A stretch of DNA of 64,000 nucleotides from Piliocolobus tephrosceles (taxonomy: Eukaryota; Chordata; Mammalia; Primates; Cercopithecidae). The DNA lies in assembly GCF_002776525.5 (NCBI RefSeq), contig NC_045435.1, positions 124,371,353 to 124,435,352 of the forward strand, given 5' to 3'. Position 1 is the first letter of the stretch; every line of letters begins with the position of its first letter. The position numbers and the translations under genes were made by a program. The notes beneath the pieces are model-generated. The model did no database searches. It was not told the origin of the DNA and was given only the letters and a program-made list of their open reading frames with translations. Shown piece by piece: positions 56,737 to 64,000 of this stretch.

Positions 56737-57830
56737 CACAGGAGAGAGGCTGAGGGGACTGAGGGCAGTTTGGCGTGTGCCTACAGGCACCCCTTGACAT
56801 GAACAGTCTGTGTGCCATGGGTTACATGATTGATGGCAGCAGGAGGCAGAGGGTGGTCTGGGCAGAAATGAGCAGGTTCCCAGTGAAGCCCCACCTTCAA
56901 GCCAGGGACTGCCTGAAGTATGGACACTGAATGTCAGTTCCAGGTGGAGTCTGCATCCTGGAGTGAGAATGTATGGTTCTTTTTCCAGGTCCACCCATGG
57001 TCACCCATGGGCCAACCATCACCAACTCTCTCCCTTGTGGAACCCATAAAAACCCTGGACTCAGCCAGACTCACAAAGACATTGGGACTATCAGCTGTGC
57101 GAGGGAGCTATTCACTTCAGATCTTCTTGACTTGGAACAAGCTGCCTGCTGAAAGGCGCTACCCACTTTGTGAATAGTGAGAGCTGTTCTGTCACTCAAT
57201 GAAGCACCTCTCCTCCTTGCTCACCTTCCAGTTGTCCATGTACCTCATTCTTCCTGGACACAGAATAAGAACTCAGGACTCTCCAAATAATGGGACTGAA
57301 AGAACTGTAACGTGAACAGATCTGAAACATACCCCTTGCTTGCCATGTTGCGGGTAATAAGGAGAGGAGAGCTGTGACCTTTCAGGAATCCCAGAACTAG
57401 GGGCTCTCCAATCCAAGTTTGTGACACTCTCTTTGGGTCTCTACGGTTGCTGGTGTCTCCAAGCTTCTGGGTGCCACCATATTTCCCCGTTGACTGGAGT
57501 GGAAGCTGCTTGTGCATCACCTGGTCCAGCTACAGGCTCTCACAGAGCTGGAACCTGTGCCACTGCCTGGAGCTCCTTGCCCTGCTACAGCTAGCATGCC
57601 TGGCCATGTGCAGTGATTGGACCTGCCCTCACTCTCACAACTCTTGCTTCTCTGTGTCTAGATTATCTTTGGCAGGTATAGGATCCAGATAGTAGAGCAA
57701 GCAGAGAGCAGTCTGCCCGCCTGAGTGGGTAGAATGAGCACAGCAGTAATGAGCAAAATTCAAGCAAAGACGCCACCAGCCACAGAGGTTTCTACCTGGA
57801 AAAGCAACATCCGAAAGATCCTGCTAGAGG
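56737..57830 (+). mobile_element. LTR-like block (class I ERV type), family uncertain
   Basis: About 1.1 kb of sequence markedly richer in G+C than its surroundings. It has the parts of an LTR in plus orientation: a TATA-like 'ACCCATAAAAACCCTGG' (57042-57058), a degenerate polyadenylation signal AATGAA at 57199-57204 in 'CACTCAATGAAGCACCTC', and U5-like 'TTGCTCACCTTCCAGTTGTCC'. The 3' portion ('TGGAAGCTGCTTGTGCATCACC', parts) resembles GC-rich class I LTRs such as MER52; that name is a guess. It abuts the truncated L1 at 56736. I could not locate both termini or a target duplication. Frames here (56656-57692) are not host genes. Confidence 0.6.
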
Positions 57831-60624
57831 ATCCTAGAGTAGTTATGCCAAGTGGTTCTGCAATCTATTAATTAGTATTTTTTGGGCATTGTAAGCTAAC
57901 ATCTAATGAATCAAAGAGTAGGTTTCCTGGTTCAAAAAGTAATACATTTTGGTTTTCCCAGACAGCAAATCAGTTGCGACCAGAGAAACGTGTTTTCCTT
58001 TTAATGAGAGTAAAGGTTAGCTTTCTCTAGAGCTGGTGGCTTGCCATCTCAACTTGTACTCTTCGACCTTCCCCATCCTTAAAACACAATAGATTGCAAC
58101 AATCCATAGTCCCCAAGTTACCAAGAGAAGAGTAGCTGAACCTCTCAGATAACTTATTGAAATAATTGACAGCACAAGTACAGATTACAGAAAGGCAAAG
58201 AAAGTGTGCATTTTTCAATAAACTAAGCTGCTTTCACAAATTTTCCCTCTACAAGGGAAAATAGGAATTGGAGCCTCTCTACAAAAACAGAAACACACGT
58301 TGGAGTCCTGCAGAATTTCCTGACCCTGGCAAGGCTTTCTGAGTAATGATGGAGAAAGGAAAGGTCCATGAATTCCCTTTTCTATTAAATTACGCTGCTT
58401 AACCCATGCTCTGTGATATTGCAATAGTCATCTCAAACCCTAATGTACAAGGGATGAAGATAGCAAGGTACTTACCATGCATGACACAAGCTCCCTTAAT
58501 AAATAATAGGGTCATGTTGACACTAAAATAGCAAAAAACTTTTTCTATTTTTAATTTATTTATACAAAAAATTATACCTAAATTGTAGAAACAAGGCACA
58601 GTTCATGGTACACCAAGATTCATGTCATTGGTAATTTCTCATTTGCAATTGCCTATGTCTCTTACCATTATGAAACTTTATACCATAAAAGTTCCATAAA
58701 AGATATTTCCATAAATATCAGCACAGGCAGAATTGGTTTTATTTTACTTACTATCATTCTAGAAGATAAATTAGTTAAGAAAAAAATGGAGGAATACAAA
58801 TTAAAGACAATTACTTTGAAAATTTTCAGGTAATGTGATTTTGAGGTTCAAAAAGTCATCAAATGAGATGTTATGACTAACATAAAATAAAAATTGGGCT
58901 TTTCTAAATAATAAAAAAATATAAATTGAAGAAAAAAGTTTAAAATATATTTAGAAAAGCTATTTAATGGATAATATAAAAACAAATAAAAGAAATCAAG
59001 AGAATCCACCTAACAAGATATCTGAATATGTTATTAAAGAAAATTACAAAAATCTAGTGAACTCCATAAAAGAAATTTAAATACATATTGATTTATTTGA
59101 ATCCATAATGTCTGAAAAAGAAATATATCTTATCATGGTAATTTCTCCAAATTTATTTGTGAACTTTATACAATTTATGCAATGCCTAATATGTTTTATT
59201 TTATTTTGGTCTAAGAACTAATATTTTTATATGGGAAATGACCATACATATTTATAAATATAGTAAATTTTATATTAGATATTGATATATACCATAAACT
59301 TGTTATAGATAAAAATATGTAATTGATATTATAATTTATAAATTCAATGACATACCCTAATATGAAATGTATTTTCTTTCTAAATACTAAAGAGTGAAAC
59401 TAGTTTTTTATTTAGTTTTGAAATTATGGATTATTTAATAAATGGTTAACTAGTAAAATATCAAGACTAAAATGCAGAGTTCTCAAAACTTGGATGAAAT
59501 TTTTAATTTAAGAATGGATATTTTGTACATATTCATATTTTGAGGATAGTCTTTTAAAGTGTTACATAACATACACATAAGTGATTTGTATTCTTGATTA
59601 TATACTTTCACATACTTCAGTCAAAGAACACAGAAGCAAAATTAAATGACAGAAAACAGCCTGAGAATAATATTTGATGACAAAGTCAAAATGTATCTAT
59701 AAGGTAGTGTATACTCACATATAACCAAAATCTTGAATTGAAACTTTGGTTTAAAAAATAGAAATTTGGGCATGAAATAGCAATTCCCAAATTTACTAAT
59801 TTGTGTGTGTCAAAATAATCAACTTTATTTATGTACAGAAGCACAGAAACAAACTTTAAAAGATATTTATTATGCTGTTTCAGAAATCATAGGCTAATAA
59901 AAATAGATAATATTGAGTTAGCAAGTTTTTGAAAAAATAGATATGTATCAAAACTCCTAAAATATTCATATTTGTTGAACCTGTAATTCTAGTGCCACAA
60001 ATTTATTACAGAAAAATAATACAAAATTTTCACATTAAAGGACACCCAAGGATCTTTATTCCAGGTTCAATGTATTTTTTAAAAAGCCTAAAAATTCATC
60101 ATTTATAAAATGTTAGTGTAAATTTATTATGAAAATCATTCAGTGTTTAAAAATCATTCTACTGAATAGGTGTTATAGTAAGGTTTACATAATTATCTTG
60201 TATAAAAATTTATTTATTATTAACATAGGCATTATATACTAATTTATATATAAACATTATCTAATATTAGAAAATATATTTCATATTAAATCTGAAGTTC
60301 GTTTTTTACTCCCTAGTGGGCTGAACACACATATAAATTGTGGTTCTTAAATAATTTACCACAGTGAATAATCTTACATGATAAATCTACCCTTGAATTG
60401 TGGGTGATGTGGGTGAGAAAACAAGATGAATGTGATAGGGATACTACCCCTCCTTACAAACTAGTATCTTTCTTGACTAGAAACCTTTGTTTCAATGCTC
60501 ATTTCAAACATGATTACCACTGTAGTGTTATGCTTACTGTTTGCATAGATTTTTTTCACTTTTAAGTTGTTTATATTTAAAGTGGGATTATTCTACATGG
60601 TATTTTATTTGATCCACTTTTTGA
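57831..60624. other. Very AT-rich unique DNA
   Basis: No gene seen. 58840-60300 is especially A/T rich with long ATTTA-type strings and no frame above 60 codons. No recognisable interspersed repeat, though ancient ones could be hidden. Confidence 0.55.
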
Positions 60625-60795
60625 TATTTTTCATTATTGTGGGTACATAGTAGGTGTATATATTTATGAGCTACATGAATTATTTTGATACAGATATACA
60701 ATGCATAAAAATCACAGACAGAATAAGGTATACGTCACCTCAAATATTTTTTATTTGTGTTATAACCAATCCAATTCTACTCTATTCTTTATTTC

Positions 60796-60999
60796 AAAAT
60801 GTACAGTAGAAGAGAGAGCATTAGGAAAATTACCTAATGCATGTGGGGCTTAAAACCTAGATGATGGGTTGATGGGTGAAGCAAACCACCATAGCACATG
60901 TATACCTATGTAACAAACCTGCACATTCTGCACATGTATCTCAGAAATTAAAGTAAAATAAATTAATTAATTAAATAATTAAATAAATAAAAATATACA
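60796..60999 (+). mobile_element. L1 3' tail insertion (~180 bp), 10-bp TSD
   Basis: AAAATGTACA (60796-60805) and AAAATATACA (60990-60999) flank an L1 3' end in plus orientation ('GCAAACCACCATAGCACATG', 'TAACAAACCTGCACATTCTG') with a tail of (TTAA)/(AAAT)n at 60957-60989. The subtype matches the old L1 at 18.6 kb more than the young copies. It lies within the ancient minus-strand L1. Confidence 0.88.
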
Positions 61000-61179
61000 A
61001 CAAATTATTGTTGACTGTAGTCACCCTGTTGTGCTATCAAATACTAGATTATATTCATTCAATATAACTATATTATTATACCCATTAAGCATCCCTATTT
61101 CCTCATCCGCTACCATTCTTTTCAGCCTCTGTTAACCATTCTTCTACATTCTATCTTCATATCTTCATGAGTAAAATTG

Positions 61180-61181
<2 letters not shown>

Positions 61182-61220
<39 letters not shown>

Positions 61221-61227
61221 ATAAAAT

Positions 61228-61261
<34 letters not shown>
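61182..61261. repeat. Paired T-runs in ancient L1
   Basis: About 35 T, then AATAATAAAATAAA, then about 31 T. In related L1s this position is a single T8-type stretch before 'AGCTCCCAC', so the tract is an expansion. The middle A-rich piece means a T-tail insertion in one orientation followed by further slippage cannot be excluded. Confidence 0.85.
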
Positions 61262-61263
<2 letters not shown>

Positions 61264-61532
61264 CTCCCACAAATAAATGAGAACATGCAAAGTTTGTCTT
61301 TCTGTACCTGGCTTATTTCACCTAACATAACATCCTCCATTTCTATCCTTGTTGTTGCAAAGGACAATATCTCATTTTTTTTTTAAATGGCTGCATATGT
61401 ACCATATTTTCTTTATCCATTCATCTGTTGAAGGAAACTTAGGGTGATTCCAAATTTTGGTCATTGAAAATAGTGCTGCAATAGCACAGGAGTGCAGATA
61501 TCTCTTTTACATACTGATACACCGATTTTCTT

Positions 61533-61564
<32 letters not shown>

Positions 61565-62812
61565 TGAGCTTATGTTTAGTAGTGAGATTGTTGTCTTATA
61601 TGGTAGCTCTACTTTAAGTTTTCTGTAAAACCTCCAAACTCTTCTCCATAATGGCTATACTAATTTATACCCTAAACAACCGTGTACAAGGGTTCCCTTT
61701 TCTCCACACCCTCGTCAGCATTTGCTATTGCCTGTCTTTTGGATGAAAGCCATTTTAAATGGTGTGAGATCATCTCTCAATGTAGTTTTGATTTGCATCT
61801 GTCGGATCAATGATGTTGAGCACCTTTTTACATGCCAGTTTGACATTTGTAACATCTTCTTTTGAGAAATGCGTATTCAAATGATTTGCGCACTTTTTAT
61901 TGAATTATTGAAATTGTGCCTAGTTGTTTGATCTCCTTATTTATTTCAGTCATTAATATTTTGTCAAGATTTGTAACTTGCATATATTTACTCTCTGTGG
62001 GTTGTCTCTTCACTGTGTTAATTGTATCCTTTTCTGTGCAGAAGCTTTTTAACTTGATGCAATCTCTTGTCAATATTTGCTTTGGTTTCCTATGCTTGCA
62101 AGGTGTTGCTCAAGAAATCTTTGCACAGACCACTATTCTGGAAAATTTTCCAAAAGTTTTCTTGTAGTAATTTCATAGTATGAGGTCTTAGATTTAAGTA
62201 TTTAATCTATTTTGACTTGACTTTTGATCATTGCAGGAAATAGGGGATTTGTTTCATTCTTTTTCATACGGATATACAGTTTTCCCAGCACCCTTTATTG
62301 AAAAGATTTTTTTTTTTTCTCAATGCATGGAGTTATTTTGGGGTTCTCTATTCTGCTGTATTGGTCTGTTTGCCTGCTATTATGCCAGAACCATGTTGCT
62401 TTGGTTGCTATAGCTGTGTAGTACAACTTGAAGTCAGGTAATGTGATTCCTCCAGGTTTGTACTTTTTGCTCAGAATAACTTTTCCTATTTTTGGCCATT
62501 TGTGGTTCCATATACATTTTAGGAATTTTTTGTGTATTTCTGTGAAGCGGTCATTAATATTTTGATAGGGGTGGCATAGAATCTGTAGATTGCTTTAGGT
62601 AGTATAGATATTTTAACAATATTGAATTGTTCAGTATATTAACATGGAATACTTTTCCAATTTTTTTTGTCCTCTTCAATTTCTTGTATCAGAGTTTTGT
62701 GCTTTTATTGTGGGGATCTTTTACTTCTTTAGTTAAATTTATTCCTAGATATTTTATTTTATTTCTAGGCAATGAAAATGGAAATTTTAAAATTTGGTTA
62801 TTTTTTTCTTTC

Positions 62813-64000
62813 TTTTTTTTTTATTATACTTTAAGTTCTAGGGTACATGTGCATAACGTGCAGGTTTGTTACATATGTATACTTGGGCCATGTTGGTGTG
62901 CTGCACCCATCAACTCGTCAGCACCCATCAATTCATCATATATATCAGGTATAACTCCCCAATGCAATCCCTCCCCCCTCCCCCCTCCCCATGATAGGCC
63001 CCGGTTTGTGATGTTCCCCTTCCTGAGTCCAAGTGAGCTCATTGCTCAGTTCCCACCTATGAGTGAGAACATGCAGTGTTTGGTTTTCTCTTCTTGTGAT
63101 AGTTTGCTAAGAATGATGGTTTCCAGCTGCATCCATGTCCCTACAAAGGATGCAAACTCATCCTTTTTTATGGCTGCATAGTATTCCATGGTGTATATGT
63201 GCCACATTTTCTTAATCCAGTCTGTCACTGATGGACATTTGGGTTGATTCCAAGTCTTTGCTATTGTGAATAGTGCCGCAATAAACATACGTGTGCATGT
63301 GTCTTTGTAGTAGCACAATTTATAATCCTTTGGGTATATACCCAGTAGTGGGATGGCTGGGTCGTATGGTACATCTAGTTCTAGATCCTTGAGGAATTGC
63401 CATACTGTTTTCCATAATGGTTGAACTAGTTTACAATCCCAACAGTGTAAAAGTGTTCCTATTTGTCCACATCCTCTCCAACACCTGTTGTTTCCTGATT
63501 TTTTAATGATTGCCATTCTAACTGGTGTGAGATGGTATCTCATTGTGATTTTGATTTGCATTTCTCTGATGGCGAGTGATGATGAGCATTTTTTCATGTG
63601 TCTGTTGGCTGTATGAATGTCTTCTTTTGAGAAATGTCTGTTCATATCCTTTCCCCACTTTTTGATGGGGTTGTTTGTTTCTTTCTAGTATATTTGTTTG
63701 AGTTCTTTGTAGATTCTGGAAATTAGCCCTTTTTCAGATGAGTAGATTGCAAAAATTTTCTCCCATTGTGTAGGTTGCCTGTTCACTCTGATGGTAGTTT
63801 CTTTTGCTGTGCAGAAGCTCTTTAGTTTAATGAGATCCCACTTGTCAATTTTGGCTTTTGCTGCCGTTGCTTTTGGTGTTTTAGATATGAAGTCCTTGCC
63901 CATGCCTATGTCCTGAATGGTACTACCTAGATTTTCTTCTAGGGTTTTTATGGTATTAGGTCTAACATTTAAGTCTCTAATCAACCTTGAATTAATCTTC
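62813..64000 (-). mobile_element. Young L1 3' part, running off the window
   Basis: Reverse-strand L1 with a short poly-T tail (62813-62823), 3' UTR and ORF2 C-terminal sequence up to the window edge. There is no inversion in the visible 1.19 kb. It shares the 3' UTR subtype of the copies at 3051, 5433, 12897 and 45420. It interrupts an ancient L1. The other end and target duplication lie outside the window, so it could be full length or truncated. Confidence 0.95.
63046..64000 (-). pseudogene. Partial L1 ORF2 C-terminus, one nonsense codon
   Basis: From the window edge to the ORF2 stop at 63046-63048 the minus-strand frame is continuous apart from one TAG (plus-strand CTA 63685-63687). It lies where other L1 copies have lysine (KQIY then K; compare 5490-5550). 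The parts on either side (63984-63685 and 63684-63046) are in the same frame. Visible motifs are GMGKDF, WDLIKLKSF, EWEKIF-type QWEKIF, the cysteine-containing GNNRCWRGCG (63466-63495) and HCWDCK, and the C-terminal EYYAAIKKDEF. These are the C-terminal domain with its cysteine-rich motif; the RT core and endonuclease would lie beyond 64000. Confidence 0.9.

Larger units (their letters stand above)
60625..62812 (-). mobile_element. Ancient L1 3' half, split twice by younger L1s
   Basis: Reverse-strand L1 3' UTR ('TAGGTGTATATATTTATGAG', 'ACTGTAGTCACCCTGTTGTGC') continuing into ORF2 ('TTCTCCACACCCTCGTCAGC', 'TGCAATCTCTTGTCAATATTTGC', 'TTCTATTCTGCTGTATTGG'). It is interrupted at 60806-60989 by an L1 tail fragment and cut at 62812 by the young L1 that runs off the window. 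T-runs at 61182-61216 and 61231-61261 and a T-rich tract at 61530-61566 lie within it. The frames at 61916-62413 are antisense to decayed ORF2 and not genes. Confidence 0.88.

Noticed and set aside
56656..57692. Cluster of frames up to 112 codons in a GC-rich region, first thought to be exons
   Set aside because: The sequence has LTR organisation (TATA-like site, degenerate poly(A) signal, U5-like stretch) and the frames are on both strands with no splice-site pattern. GC richness explains fewer stops.
62627..63181. 184-codon plus-strand open frame
   Set aside because: It is antisense to the 3' UTR and ORF2 end of the young minus-strand L1. The same antisense frame recurs at 13479-13811 and 5839-6273, so it is a shadow of L1, not a gene.
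1..64000. CRISPR arrays, bacterial operons, phage or defence systems, riboswitches
   Set aside because: The sequence is clearly primate nuclear DNA: Alu, L1, MaLR, MIR and Tigger elements throughout. No spaced identical direct repeats of CRISPR type occur; the tandem repeats seen are microsatellites or small duplications.

Overview
This window looks like a gene-free, AT-rich stretch of a primate nuclear genome, most probably an Old World monkey (macaque, baboon or vervet type). Two things point there. The youngest LINE-1 copies (5433-6213, 12897-15000, 45420-45968, 62813-64000) share a 3' UTR form with a repeated 'GATGGGTGCTGA' module that I associate with cercopithecoid L1 and not with human L1PA/L1HS. 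The Alu at 48938-49232 carries the substitutions I know from macaque AluYR-type elements. Both rest on recalled consensus sequences, not on a search. I found no intact host protein-coding gene, tRNA, rRNA or other functional RNA gene. Long open frames are pieces of L1 ORF2, or antisense shadows of L1, Alu and LTR sequence.

Layout: 1-5.4 kb is mostly unique AT-rich DNA with a short L1 tail (3051-3221) and a perfect 22-bp-arm hairpin (4087-4137). 5.4-10 kb holds a twin-primed young L1, a probable L2 relic and an older L1 fragment. 10.2-18.7 kb is one old, near full-length L1 whose first ~0.74 kb is inverted. It is split at 12896 by a younger L1 that is itself 5'-inverted and carries a ~470-bp 3' transduction. 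19.6-26.9 kb is an ancient L1 (L1MA/L1PB age) whose tail is interrupted by a 1,085-bp solo LTR with a 6-bp target duplication (ERVK type). 30.2-33.8 kb is a MER2-type Tigger DNA transposon interrupted by a complete minus-strand MaLR provirus (MST-like) with both LTRs and a 5-bp duplication. 36-44.5 kb has an L2 relic split by an Alu, an old L1 3' end, a MIR split by an Alu, an RPS6 processed pseudogene (40342-41219), another MIR, an AluY and a Tigger1 end. 45.4-46 kb is another small twin-primed L1. 48.3-49.4 kb is an ancient L1 hit by the AluYR. 49.9-53 kb is a THE1 provirus holding a 744-bp unrecognised insert. 53.5-56.7 kb is an old 5'-inverted L1 interrupted by a 430-bp solo LTR and followed by an LTR-like block to ~57.8 kb. 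60.6-62.8 kb is an ancient minus-strand L1 hit by a short L1 tail, then by a young L1 that runs off the right edge with an almost open ORF2 C-terminus.

The parts do not form a biological system. They form a nested record of retrotransposition. The most informative object is the compound insertion at 12881-15017 (3' transduction plus 5' inversion, nested in an older inverted L1). Five L1 copies in 64 kb have 5' inversions. Family names and ages come from recognition of consensus-like sequence by eye and are graded in the confidences.
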